Translations under genes and position numbers: made by a program | Notes under the pieces: model-generated | Told to the model about the DNA's origin: nothing | The model's input: the letters and a program-made list of their open reading frames with translations, nothing else | The model's database searches: none | Shown here: positions 35,376 through 43,504 of the stretch, one piece after another | Numbering within the stretch: the stretch's first letter is position 1 | Layout: every line of letters starts with the position of its first letter | Assembly: GCF_000703045.1 (NCBI RefSeq) | Contig: NZ_JNLJ01000005.1 | Location: forward strand, 349,023-413,022 | Length of the DNA: 64,000 nt | DNA from: Persephonella sp. IF05-L8 | GTDB taxonomy: Bacteria > Aquificota > Aquificia > Aquificales > Hydrogenothermaceae | Direction: 5' to 3'

Positions 35376-36032
35376 ATGAAAGTAGGAGTATTACTTGCAG
35401 GATGTGGTGTGTTTGATGGTGCTGAAATACATGAGGCAACACTCACACTTTATTTCTTAGATAAAGAAGGTGTAGAAATTGTATGTATGGCACCTAATAT
35501 TCCACAAAAAGAGGTTATTAATCACCTTACCGGCGATAAAATGGATGAAACAAGGAATGTTCTTGTTGAAGCTGCCAGAATAGCAAGGGGAAATATTAAG
35601 GATATTAATGAGGTATCTGCTGATGATATTGATGCACTTATAATGCCTGGTGGATATGGAGTTGCCAAAAACTTCTCAAACTTCCTGGAAAAAGGAGCAG
35701 AGGCAGATGTTATTCCAGAAGTAAAAAGACTTCTTGTTGAGATGTTTGAAAAAGGAAAACCAATAGGTGCAGTGTGTATTTCTCCTGTTATTGTTGCGGC
35801 GGCATTAAGGGAAGCTAAAGCAAAACTGACAATTGGTAGCGACGAAGATGTAGCAAAGGCTATTGAAGCAATGGGACAGCAACATCTGGTATGCCCGGTA
35901 TCAGAAGCACTTGTTGATGAGGAGCACAAGATAGTATCTACTCCAGCATACATGGAAGGAAAAACAATAAAAGATGTTGCTGAAGGTATAGAAAAATTAG
36001 TTAAAGAAGTCCTCAGACTTGCCAGAAAATAA
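35376..36032 (+). CDS. elbB: ElbB-like glyoxalase/DJ-1-PfpI superfamily protein
   Basis: The 218-residue protein has VLLAGCGVFDGAEIHEA at the N-terminus, ALIMPGGYGVAKN near residue 88 and the nucleophile elbow GAVCISP near residue 133. It is nearly full length for ElbB, annotated as an isoprenoid-biosynthesis glyoxalase. The true substrate in this organism is unknown. GGGGG precedes the ATG. The dCTP-deaminase-like gene follows after 9 bases. Confidence 0.92.
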   Translation: MKVGVLLAGCGVFDGAEIHEATLTLYFLDKEGVEIVCMAPNIPQKEVINHLTGDKMDETRNVLVEAARIARGNIKDINEVSADDIDALIMPGGYGVAKNFSNFLEKGAEADVIPEVKRLLVEMFEKGKPIGAVCISPVIVAAALREAKAKLTIGSDEDVAKAIEAMGQQHLVCPVSEALVDEEHKIVSTPAYMEGKTIKDVAEGIEKLVKEVLRLARK

Positions 36033-36041
36033 GGAGTAAAA

Positions 36042-36512
36042 ATGATTTTAAAAGCTAAGCAGATTAAAGAATTAATAGATATCGGTTCTATTGATATAGA
36101 CCCCTTTGATGAGGAGCTGCAGTTGCAGCCCTCGTCCATTGATTTAAGAATATCTGACAGATTTTACAGGTTCCCAAAGGAGCTTGAGCCGGAATTACAA
36201 ATCCTTGACCCTAAAAATCCATATCTGAATATTCTGGAAAAAGATTACATATCTGACAAAGGTATAGTAGTTGAGCCTAAAAGATTTTTCCTTGTGGATT
36301 GTATGGAATATATATCTGTGCCTGATAATATTGCAATTTTCATTCAGCCAAAATACAGGCTTACAAGACTTGGACTGCAGCTTTTGAATACAGGCTGGAT
36401 GGAACATGGATTTGAAGGGAATATAACACTGTGTCTTTATAACACAAATGAATTTCCTATAAGGATTTTTGCAGGAATGTCTCTCATTCATATTTTCCTT
36501 GAAAAATCTTAG
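36042..36512 (+). CDS. dCTP deaminase/dUTPase-fold protein with altered catalytic site
   Basis: The 156-residue protein shares the Dcd layout: QPSSIDLRISDRFYRF near residue 30, then RLTRLGL near residue 106, TGWMEHGFEGNITL near residue 117 and a final FAGMSLIHIF. Aligned by eye with E. coli Dcd, Arg115 is kept (Arg109). Ser111 falls on Tyr105. The essential Glu138 (in VLEFYN) is Cys131 (TLCLYN). The usual Asp of IDPGF is Glu. The protein is also shorter than Dcd (about 190). It may have changed chemistry or bind nucleotides without deamination. Confidence 0.8.
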   Translation: MILKAKQIKELIDIGSIDIDPFDEELQLQPSSIDLRISDRFYRFPKELEPELQILDPKNPYLNILEKDYISDKGIVVEPKRFFLVDCMEYISVPDNIAIFIQPKYRLTRLGLQLLNTGWMEHGFEGNITLCLYNTNEFPIRIFAGMSLIHIFLEKS

Positions 36513-36523
36513 GGAGGTATTGA

Positions 36524-37852
36524 TTGAAACAGGTAAATGTAGGAATTGTAGGTTATGGAGTTGTTGGTAATGGCGTTGCTAAAATTCTTGAAGAAAAAAA
36601 GGAATTATTACGTAAAAAGTCCGGCGTTGAGATAAATCTAAAAAAAGTTTTCACAAGAAACTGGAATAAACAGTTTGCATTTCCCTTAAAAGACAATCAA
36701 AAGGCAAACTCCCTTGAAGAGCTGCTTAATGATGAAGATATACAGATTATTGTTGAACTTACAGGGGGAATAGACTTTCCTTATAAGCTTTTTGTGGAAG
36801 CTATAAATAAAAACAAGCATATTGTAACGGCAAATAAGGCACTTCTTGCAGAGAAAGGGAAAGATATATTCCTGAAGGCAGAGGAAAAAGGCATTCGTAT
36901 AGGATTTGAAGCAGCTGTAGCAGGTGGTATTCCTATCATAAGGGCACTAAGGGAAGGTCTTGTCGCCAATAAAATTGAGAAAATCTATGGAATTCTCAAC
37001 GGAACTACAAACTACATCCTCACCGAGATGTTTAAAAAAGGCAGAGATTTCAAATCTGTTTTAAAAGAAGCACAGGAGCTTGGTTATGCAGAAGCAGACC
37101 CTACTCTTGATATAAACGGAACAGATGCAGCCCACAAAATAGCTATTCTTGCCTCTCTTTCTTTTGGAGGATTTGTTGATTTTTCTGGGGTTTACATTGA
37201 AGGAATAGAGGATATAGATACCCTTGATATATCCCTGGGAAGAGAGCTTGGATATACCCTGAAACTCCTTGCTATAGCAAAATCCCATAACGGTGAGGTT
37301 GAAGTTAGAGTTCATCCAACATTTCTGCCGTCTGAACATCCACTTGCAAAAGTTGATGGTGTGTTTAATGCGGTTATGGTTGAAGGGGATAGTGTAGGGG
37401 AAACAATGTTCTACGGTAAAGGGGCAGGTAGCCTGCCAACAGCCAGCTCAGTGGTAAGCGATATTGTTGATATAGCAAAAAGCATTGCCCTTGGAGTTGG
37501 TAGAGAGATAGAAATTACATCTATGAACTGGGAGCACAAAGACCTTTCAATTACCAAGGCAGATGATTTTTATACAAGATACTACCTTAGATTTACTGTT
37601 CCAGATATAACAGGAATTCTTGCGAAAGTAGCTGCAGTTTTTGCCAAATACAACATAAGCATTGCAGCAGTAATCCAAAAAGAAAAAGTTCTATCCTTAA
37701 CAGAAAAAGAAAATGACAAAGTGGTTCCTCTGGTAATTCTTACACATACAGCTTCAGAAAATAATATCCAGAAAGCAATCAAAGAGATAGAAGCCCAAAA
37801 TATAATTAGAAGGAAGACTGTAATAATCAGGGTTGAAGATGAAGAGCAATGA
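36524..37852 (+). CDS. hom: Homoserine dehydrogenase
   Basis: The 442-residue protein has the NAD(P) loop GIVGYGVVGNGVA, VTANKALLAEKG near residue 98, AAVAGGIPIIRALREGL near residue 128 and LNGTTNYILTEM near residue 157. The substrate region GYAEADPTLDINGTDAAHK lies near residue 187. An ACT domain occupies about residues 350-430. The enzyme reduces aspartate semialdehyde toward Thr and Met. The start is TTG with GGGAGGT upstream. The 3' end overlaps the transporter gene by 4 bases. Confidence 0.96.
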   Translation: MKQVNVGIVGYGVVGNGVAKILEEKKELLRKKSGVEINLKKVFTRNWNKQFAFPLKDNQKANSLEELLNDEDIQIIVELTGGIDFPYKLFVEAINKNKHIVTANKALLAEKGKDIFLKAEEKGIRIGFEAAVAGGIPIIRALREGLVANKIEKIYGILNGTTNYILTEMFKKGRDFKSVLKEAQELGYAEADPTLDINGTDAAHKIAILASLSFGGFVDFSGVYIEGIEDIDTLDISLGRELGYTLKLLAIAKSHNGEVEVRVHPTFLPSEHPLAKVDGVFNAVMVEGDSVGETMFYGKGAGSLPTASSVVSDIVDIAKSIALGVGREIEITSMNWEHKDLSITKADDFYTRYYLRFTVPDITGILAKVAAVFAKYNISIAAVIQKEKVLSLTEKENDKVVPLVILTHTASENNIQKAIKEIEAQNIIRRKTVIIRVEDEEQ

Positions 37853-39297
37853 GCCTGTCTAAGCTAAGCTATTATAGAAAAGAAATAGGTCTTATATTAG
37901 CGCCTCTTGTTGCTGCAATTATATACATAACCCCTATGGATTTGTCCCGAGATGCCCATATTGTCTTTGCTATAATGGGTTTTTGTCTTGTGTTCTGGCT
38001 TACAGAGGTTATTCCCCTTTCAATGACAGCCCTTCTTGGTGTTACTGTTGCCGTTATCCTTGGAGTAGTTAACATAAAACAGGCATTTCTCAGCCTTGGA
38101 CATCCTGTTATCCTTCTGTTTATCGGTAGTTTCCTGATTGCCCAAGCAATGACCAAACATGGATTAGACAGGAGATTTGCCCTCAATCTGCTTTCAAAAG
38201 ATTTTTTCATAAAAAGTCCTATCAGGCTAATTGCTGGTTTTTCATTAATTGCCTTTTTACTCTCAATGTGGGTCAGTAATACTGCAACAACAGCAATGCT
38301 ACTGCCTCTTGTTCTGGGAATAATAAATATGTTTAAGTCCAAAAAGATTAAAGATATCAATGGATTTGCTGTTTTCGCCTTACTTTCTGTTGCCTATGCT
38401 GCATCAATAGGTGGAGCAACTACTTTAATTGGGACACCTACTAATCTGATAGGTGCAGGATTTCTAAAAGAAGCTGGTTATGATGTTGATTTTTTAAAAT
38501 GGTTTTTACTGGCTGCTCCAATTACAATTCTCAGTTATTTGGCAATGCTCATTTATATAAAATTCCATATAAGAAATTTCAGTTTTGAACCGGAAAAAAT
38601 AAAACAGCTTATCCATTCTGAGAAAAAAACACTTCCAAGGGTTTCTCTGGGGGAGAAAAATACTATTTTTGTCTTTTTTCTTGCTGCATTTTTATGGATA
38701 TTACCGGGGCTTGCAAACCTACTTGGCAATCAGGAATTATACAAATTTCTGAAAGCACATATACCTGAGGCTGTTGTGGCTTTAATAGCAGGATTTTTAT
38801 TATTCCTCTTGCCTGCAAGAAAAGGGGAAGGAACATTAACAGCAAGAGATTTAAGGGAACTTGACTGGGATACAATACTGCTATTTGGTGGAGGTATTGC
38901 CCTTGGAAAATTAATTATAAAAACAGGACTTGCAGCCTATATTGGAAAACATGTTGCAGCTGTTGTGTCTCCTGAAATGACAGTGCTTTTTATATTTATT
39001 CTTATCATTTCAATGATTTTCCTTACAGAAATAAGTTCAAATACAGCAACAGTGATTACATTTGCCCCCATCCTGATAGGTATCTTAAAAGAAATGAATA
39101 TAGACCTTTTTTACCCAATTTTTGGTATTATAATTGCTGCAAGTTATGCTTTTATGTTGCCAATAGCCACTCCCCCAAACGCAATTATTTATGGAAGCCG
39201 TGTTATTCCCATTAATAAGATGGTAAAAGTAGGGTTCTTTATGAATATAATTGGTTCGGTTATAATAACTATTTTCATATTAATGTATATGAAATAA
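37849..39297 (+). CDS. SLC13/DASS-family sodium:dicarboxylate (anion) symporter
   Basis: The 482-residue protein has about twelve hydrophobic segments. It carries the two substrate/sodium-site signatures of the family: MWVSNTATTAMLLPL near residue 142 and ISSNTATVITFAPIL near residue 400. GGATTLIGTPTNLI lies near residue 190. DASS carriers move C4-dicarboxylates, citrate or sulfate with sodium. In an rTCA autotroph a dicarboxylate or inorganic anion is plausible, but the substrate cannot be read. It is coupled to hom through ATGA. Confidence 0.93.
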   Translation: MSLSKLSYYRKEIGLILAPLVAAIIYITPMDLSRDAHIVFAIMGFCLVFWLTEVIPLSMTALLGVTVAVILGVVNIKQAFLSLGHPVILLFIGSFLIAQAMTKHGLDRRFALNLLSKDFFIKSPIRLIAGFSLIAFLLSMWVSNTATTAMLLPLVLGIINMFKSKKIKDINGFAVFALLSVAYAASIGGATTLIGTPTNLIGAGFLKEAGYDVDFLKWFLLAAPITILSYLAMLIYIKFHIRNFSFEPEKIKQLIHSEKKTLPRVSLGEKNTIFVFFLAAFLWILPGLANLLGNQELYKFLKAHIPEAVVALIAGFLLFLLPARKGEGTLTARDLRELDWDTILLFGGGIALGKLIIKTGLAAYIGKHVAAVVSPEMTVLFIFILIISMIFLTEISSNTATVITFAPILIGILKEMNIDLFYPIFGIIIAASYAFMLPIATPPNAIIYGSRVIPINKMVKVGFFMNIIGSVIITIFILMYMK

Positions 39298-39312
39298 AAG
39301 TGAGGTGGGTGA

Positions 39313-39741
39313 ATGGAAACAAAATGGGAATTTTCTGCAGGCGGAGTAGTTTACAGAAAAAATGAGGAAGGTAAACTTGAAATTCTTCTAATTAGAGTAA
39401 AAAACAGATGGAGTTTTCCAAAAGGAAACATTGAAAGGGGAGAACCAAGAGACCAGGCAGCCCTTAGAGAAGTAAAAGAGGAAACAGGAGTTGATGCAGA
39501 AATAGTTGAATACCTTGGAGAAGTAGATTACTGGTATAGCATGGAGCTATCCAGAATTCATAAATTTGTTTATTACTACCTTATGAAATATGTAGGCGGC
39601 GATATTGTTCCTCAAAAAGAAGAGATAGATGAAGCCAAATTTGTTCCATTTGAGGAAGTTGAAAATATGCTTACATATCCCACGGACAAAAAAATATTTG
39701 AAAGAGCAGTAAAGGTATTGAAAAAATTAGGCGAGATTTAA
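39313..39741 (+). CDS. Nudix hydrolase
   Basis: The 142-residue protein carries a complete Nudix box, GNIERGEPRDQAALREVKEETG, at about residues 38-59. SAGGVVYRKN at the N-terminus is typical of Ap4A/Ap6A-type hydrolases from thermophiles. It probably removes dinucleoside polyphosphates or oxidised nucleotides. GGTGGG precedes the ATG. The acyltransferase gene starts two bases after its stop codon begins to close, so the two are likely co-expressed. Confidence 0.92.
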   Translation: METKWEFSAGGVVYRKNEEGKLEILLIRVKNRWSFPKGNIERGEPRDQAALREVKEETGVDAEIVEYLGEVDYWYSMELSRIHKFVYYYLMKYVGGDIVPQKEEIDEAKFVPFEEVENMLTYPTDKKIFERAVKVLKKLGEI

Positions 39742-39742
39742 G

Positions 39743-40621
39743 ATGTCCTATCTTCTTGCCTCTTCTTTTTTTTCTGTTTTAAAAAAATTAGATAGAGAAA
39801 AAGCATTAAAAACCGGCAAAGCTATAGGAAATTTATTCTGGAATTTAGGATATAGAAAAGACGTCATTCTAAAAAATCTTGATATAGCCTTTCCTGAAAA
39901 AGATAAAAACTGGAAACTACAAACAGGGAAGGCTTCTCTCCAGAACATCGGAAAAGTATTAGCCGAATTCCCCAAAATCCCAGAATACAAAAAATCAGGT
40001 CAGTTATCCCAAATTTATCAGATAGTTGAAGGAAAAGAATATCTACAGGAAAAAGGAGCAAAGATATTAACATCTGCACATATTGGGAATTGGGAATTAG
40101 GTGGAGCCTGTATGGCATTAGAAATTAATAATCTTATTTCCCTCGCATATAGAATGAGAAATGAGAAACTAAATAATCTTATAACCTCAATAAGACAGGA
40201 AGCCGGAATTAAAATAATATTTCATGACCAGCCTTTAAAGGACTTTATAAAGGCTATTAGAGAAGGGAAAACTATTTCCTTTCTTGTTGACCAGAATGCC
40301 TTAAGACATAGAGGCGTATTTGTTGATTTTTTTGGACTTCCAGCATCAACGGTCACATTTCCGGCAAAATTAGCTGTCAAATTCAAACTCCCTATCTATT
40401 TTGCATACGGAGTATATGATAGAAATTCAAATAGATTGAATATATTTATTAAAAAAATAGATTTTTCTCCAACTGGAAATGAAGAAGAAGATATCAGAAA
40501 TCTAACTGCCCTTTATACTAAAGAAGTTGAAAAAGCAGCACGGCAGTATCCAGACCAGTATTTCTGGGTTCACAAAAGATGGAAAACCAGACCAGAAGGA
40601 GAACCTGAAAATATTTATTGA
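39743..40621 (+). CDS. LpxL/HtrB-family lipid A acyltransferase
   Basis: The 292-residue protein has the acyltransferase HX4E motif in TSAHIGNWELGG near residue 112. FLVDQNALRHRGVFVDFFGLPAST lies near residue 180 and FWVHKRWKTRPEGE at the C-terminus. An N-terminal hydrophobic stretch would anchor it in the inner membrane. It adds a secondary acyl chain to lipid A, showing the organism makes a Gram-negative outer membrane. The 3' end overlaps the convergent small gene by 7 bases. Confidence 0.92.
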   Translation: MSYLLASSFFSVLKKLDREKALKTGKAIGNLFWNLGYRKDVILKNLDIAFPEKDKNWKLQTGKASLQNIGKVLAEFPKIPEYKKSGQLSQIYQIVEGKEYLQEKGAKILTSAHIGNWELGGACMALEINNLISLAYRMRNEKLNNLITSIRQEAGIKIIFHDQPLKDFIKAIREGKTISFLVDQNALRHRGVFVDFFGLPASTVTFPAKLAVKFKLPIYFAYGVYDRNSNRLNIFIKKIDFSPTGNEEEDIRNLTALYTKEVEKAARQYPDQYFWVHKRWKTRPEGEPENIY

Positions 40622-40935
40622 TTTAAAAGAACTTTAATTTTCTGTTCTAATTGCTTCTTATTTTTTGTTTCTCCTACAAGAACAGCTAAATAGAAATCAG
40701 AAGTTGGAATAAACAAAATCTTTCCTATAGAAGAGTTGAACTCAATAGTAAGTAACTGTCCTAAGTTTAAGTTCTGGATAAGTTTTTCAGATAAAGAAGA
40801 TATAACCTGTACCTCTGTTATTATCTTTTTCAACAAGTTTTCTTTATGATTTGAAGAAAAAAGCAGATTTCCCTTTTTGTCCAGAATAATGAAATCAAAA
40901 TGGCTAAGTTTATCCAATATATTTTTTATATTCAT
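40615..40935 (-). CDS. Small roadblock/LC7-like protein
   Basis: The 106-residue protein has no membrane segment. Its pattern is FIILDKKGNLLFSS, an amphipathic helix, LTIEFNSSIGKILFIPTSDFYLAVLVGET and a final helix. This matches the alternating strand-helix layout of roadblock/LC7 (MglB-like) domains. No MglA-type GTPase gene is adjacent. GGGGAGGG precedes the ATG. The fold assignment is by pattern only and the function is unknown. Confidence 0.6.
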   Translation of the reverse strand: MNIKNILDKLSHFDFIILDKKGNLLFSSNHKENLLKKIITEVQVISSLSEKLIQNLNLGQLLTIEFNSSIGKILFIPTSDFYLAVLVGETKNKKQLEQKIKVLLNQ

Positions 40936-40971
40936 ATAACCCTCCCCTTATATTTTATTTTAGTATATTAA

Positions 40972-41004
40972 TGACTAAAGTCAACTATTTTATTCTGGTA
41001 TAAT
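40972..41004 (+). promoter_or_regulatory. hemL promoter with extended -10 and palindrome
   Basis: TGGTATAAT (40996-41004) is an extended -10 located 30 bases before the hemL ATG. In the -35 area lies a small inverted repeat, TGACT-AA-AGTCA (40972-40983), that could be an operator. No strong -35 hexamer is seen. Confidence 0.55.
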
Positions 41005-41034
41005 TTTCAATAAAAAATTTTGAAGGTAGAGGGC

Positions 41035-42318
41035 ATGAAAACAGAAAAATCTAAAGAGTTGTTCAAAGAAGCACAAAAATATCTGGTAGGTGGTGTTAAC
41101 TCTCCTGTAAGGGCATTTAAAGCACTTGGTATGGAACCTCTATTTATAGCTAAAGGGAAAGGCAGTAGAGTTTGGGATGTTGATGGAAATGAATTTATAG
41201 ATTATGTGCTTTCATGGGGACCTCTTATTCTGGGACATGCCCATGACCAGATAATAAATGCAATAAAACAGGTCTCAAACTACGGAACAAGTTTCGGAGC
41301 TCCAACAGAGTTAGAGATAGAAATGGCAAAGGCTGTTGTTGAGGCAGTTCCATCTGTTGAAATGGTTAGATTTGTAAACTCTGGAACAGAAGCCACAATG
41401 TCTGCCATCAGATTGGCCAGAGGATATACAGGAAAGAAAAAAATAATAAAATTTGAAGGTTGTTATCACGGACATGGTGATAGTTTGCTGGTTTCTGCCG
41501 GTTCAGGAGTTGCCACTCTGGGTATTCCTGGAACTCCTGGAATTCCTGAAGAACTCGCACAGCTCACAATAGTTCTTCCTTATAACGATATAGATGCTGT
41601 AGAAGAAGCCTTTAGAAAACATGGTGATGATATTGCCTGTGTAATTATTGAGCCAGTTGCAGGGAACATGGGAGTTGTTGCCCCATCTAAAGAATACCAC
41701 CAGAGATTAAGAGAGCTTACAAAAGAATATGGAGCTTTGCTAATATGGGATGAAGTTATGACAGGCTTCAGACTTGCCCTTGGTGGTGCTCAGGAGCTTT
41801 ATGGAATAGAGCCAGACCTAACCACAATGGGTAAAGTAATAGGAGCTGGATTACCTGTGGGAGCTTATGGTGGAAAAGCAGAAATCATGAAATATGTAGC
41901 ACCTGAAGGACCGGTTTATCAGGCAGGAACACTATCAGGAAATCCTCTTGCAATGGCAGCAGGTTTAAGACAACTCCAAATTCTGAAGGAAAAATCCCCT
42001 TATGGAGAATTAGACCAAAAAGGTGCAAAATTAGAAAAAGGAATGAAAGAACTAATTGATAAATACGGAATAAAAGCCACAATAAACAGAGTTGGTTCTA
42101 TGATAACCATGTTCTTTACAGATAAAGAGGTCAAAAACTTTGCCGATGCAAAATCATCAGACCTTGAATTATTTAATAAGTTTTATAAATTAATGCTGGA
42201 AAAAGGTGTATATCTTGCTCCATCACAGTTTGAGGCTTCTTTCTTAAGTACAGCCCATAGTGATGAGGATATAGCAACCACCTTAAATGCAATTGAAGAC
42301 ACATTTAAACAGCTATAG
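41035..42318 (+). CDS. hemL: Glutamate-1-semialdehyde 2,1-aminomutase
   Basis: This PLP enzyme has [13 protein letters not shown] near residue 17, [15 protein letters not shown] near residue 118, [10 protein letters not shown] near residue 144, and the PLP lysine in [18 protein letters not shown] near residue 268. It makes 5-aminolevulinate in the C5 haem pathway. I start at ATG 41035 (427 residues), which has GAGGG upstream and gives the usual N-terminus. An upstream in-frame TTG at 41020 would add five residues. Confidence 0.96.
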   Translation: MKTEKSKELFKEAQKYLVGGVNSPVRAFKALGMEPLFIAKGKGSRVWDVDGNEFIDYVLSWGPLILGHAHDQIINAIKQVSNYGTSFGAPTELEIEMAKAVVEAVPSVEMVRFVNSGTEATMSAIRLARGYTGKKKIIKFEGCYHGHGDSLLVSAGSGVATLGIPGTPGIPEELAQLTIVLPYNDIDAVEEAFRKHGDDIACVIIEPVAGNMGVVAPSKEYHQRLRELTKEYGALLIWDEVMTGFRLALGGAQELYGIEPDLTTMGKVIGAGLPVGAYGGKAEIMKYVAPEGPVYQAGTLSGNPLAMAAGLRQLQILKEKSPYGELDQKGAKLEKGMKELIDKYGIKATINRVGSMITMFFTDKEVKNFADAKSSDLELFNKFYKLMLEKGVYLAPSQFEASFLSTAHSDEDIATTLNAIEDTFKQL

Positions 42319-42326
42319 GAGGAAAA

Positions 42327-42737
42327 ATGGAAAAGAAAGGAAAATCTCCTGTTCAGGAAACAGTTGATAAATGGATAGAAGGATGGAATGAGCACGATAT
42401 ACAAAAGATTATGGAATGTTATGCAGATACAGCTGAACTTTATGACCCAAAAATTAAAGAGATATATCCTGAGACCTTAACACTTGTAGGAAAAGAAAAT
42501 ATAAAAAAATACTATGAGATTATTTTAAAAGTTTTTCCACAGATAAAAATTCAGCCACTTGGATTATGGATAAAAGGTCATGATGCCCTTTTAGAGTATT
42601 ACATTTATACATCAGAAGATGCAAAGGCAGACGTGATATCAAAATTTTATTTAAATAAAGAATACCAAATTCAAGGGCATTTTATTTATTACGGACTATC
42701 CTATAAAGAAGTTAAGGAGGAAAACAAAACCGAATGA
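42327..42737 (+). CDS. NTF2-like (SnoaL-type) fold protein
   Basis: The 136-residue protein starts with a helix containing VDKWIEGWNEHDIQKIMECYADTAELYDP. It continues with LVGKENIKKYYEIILKVFP and three C-terminal beta strands, the cone-like NTF2 fold. Such proteins can be ketosteroid-isomerase-like enzymes or binding partners; no catalytic pair is evident. AGGAGG lies before the ATG. It ends inside the start of nrdR (ATGA), so it is co-translated with that regulator. Confidence 0.75.
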   Translation: MEKKGKSPVQETVDKWIEGWNEHDIQKIMECYADTAELYDPKIKEIYPETLTLVGKENIKKYYEIILKVFPQIKIQPLGLWIKGHDALLEYYIYTSEDAKADVISKFYLNKEYQIQGHFIYYGLSYKEVKEENKTE

Positions 42738-43192
42738 AATGTCCAAACTGTGGTTCTCTTGAAGATAAGGTTGTTGATACAAGACAGTCTAAAGATGGAA
42801 CTGTAATAAGAAGAAGGAGAGAATGCCTTGATTGTGGTTTTAGATTTACAACCTATGAAAGATACGAGGAAGAAAAAATTATAGTTAAAAAGAAAAATGG
42901 AACAACTGAAGCATTTAATAAAGACAAGATTATAAGAGGAATTCGTCTTGCTTCCAAGAATAGACCTGTATCGGAAAAACAGATGATTGAAATAGCTGAT
43001 GAGATAGAGAAATATCTACTTGAAGAAGGAAAGTTAGTTGTAGAAAGCACTGAGATAGGGGATTTAGTCCAGGAAAAGCTCAAAAAAATAGACCCTGTGG
43101 CATATCTAAGATTTAAATCTGTCTATAATGAATTTCAGGATATAAGCGATTTTGAAAGAGCCCTTAAAGAAATTGAAGAAAAAGAAAAGTAG
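42734..43192 (+). CDS. nrdR: Transcriptional repressor NrdR
   Basis: The 152-residue protein has an N-terminal zinc ribbon (CPNC near residue 3, then CLDCGFRFTTYER near residue 31). An ATP-cone follows from VKKKNGTTEAFNKDKIIRGI. Length and layout are those of NrdR, which represses ribonucleotide reductase genes in response to dATP/ATP. No nrd genes or clear NrdR boxes are visible nearby. Confidence 0.96.
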   Translation: MKCPNCGSLEDKVVDTRQSKDGTVIRRRRECLDCGFRFTTYERYEEEKIIVKKKNGTTEAFNKDKIIRGIRLASKNRPVSEKQMIEIADEIEKYLLEEGKLVVESTEIGDLVQEKLKKIDPVAYLRFKSVYNEFQDISDFERALKEIEEKEK

Positions 43193-43365
43193 ATTTATAT
43201 CTCTTCTTATCTAACATTTGTAAAAACTAAAAAGATTTAGCAGTAAATTATAGAGCCTAACATTTTTCAGGCTCTGACAAAATTTTTCTAAAGTTCCCCA
43301 AATACCAATTTACTGATATTTTTAAGTTTCACAGCTATTTCACATTGACAGCTTATAATAAACAA

Positions 43366-43438
43366 TAACAAGGAAGCCCGAGTTTTCTCCTAAACCTCCT
43401 CCCCTCTCCCTCCTTTCCCCCTCGGGGGATTTTTTTTA
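43366..43438 (+). ncRNA. Putative CU-rich small RNA with anti-Shine-Dalgarno-like motifs
   Basis: A consensus TATAAT at 43354-43359 would start a transcript near 43366. The stem cccgag (43377-43382) / ctcggg (43421-43426) closes a 38-base loop that is almost pure C and T apart from three A residues. It includes ACCTCCT (43394-43400) and CCTCCTTT (43409-43416), identical in type to the 16S rRNA anti-Shine-Dalgarno end. A T-run (43430-43437) follows the stem, as in a terminator. A competing 4-base hairpin (43417-43428) could form instead. Expression is unproven and the -35 is poor. Confidence 0.42.
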
Positions 43439-43480
43439 ATTAAAAATTATAATACAAATTATATTTGTTTAATTTTTGAA

Positions 43481-43502
43481 ATAAGACAACCCATTGTCTT
43501 AT
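43481..43502 (-). terminator. Hairpin at the end of aroE
   Basis: ataagacaa (43481-43489) and ttgtcttat (43494-43502) pair perfectly around a 4-base loop directly after the aroE stop. The minus-strand tail is T-rich but interrupted, so termination may be partial. Confidence 0.6.
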
Positions 43503-43504
43503 GA

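Larger units (their letters stand above)
43193..43504. other. Non-coding interval between nrdR and aroE
   Basis: This 312-base gap has no plausible gene. It holds an inverted repeat after nrdR (agagcct 43252-43258, aggctct 43269-43275) with a T-run a few bases later. It also holds a promoter-like stretch with TTGACA and TATAAT near 43345-43359, a CU-rich element ending in a terminator (43377-43438), and a perfect hairpin at the end of the convergent aroE gene. Confidence 0.7.

Noticed and set aside
35522-36139. 205-codon minus-strand frame opposite elbB
   Set aside because: It is antisense to a well-conserved gene, Ser/Ile/Ala-rich, and has no supporting start signal.
36042-36512. Plain annotation as a functional dCTP deaminase
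   Set aside because: The catalytic Glu and Ser positions are replaced, so activity cannot be assumed from the fold alone.
43345-43359. TTGACA and TATAAT as one promoter
   Set aside because: They are only 3 bases apart, so they cannot act together as -35 and -10. Only the TATAAT was used for the small-RNA proposal, which lowers confidence.
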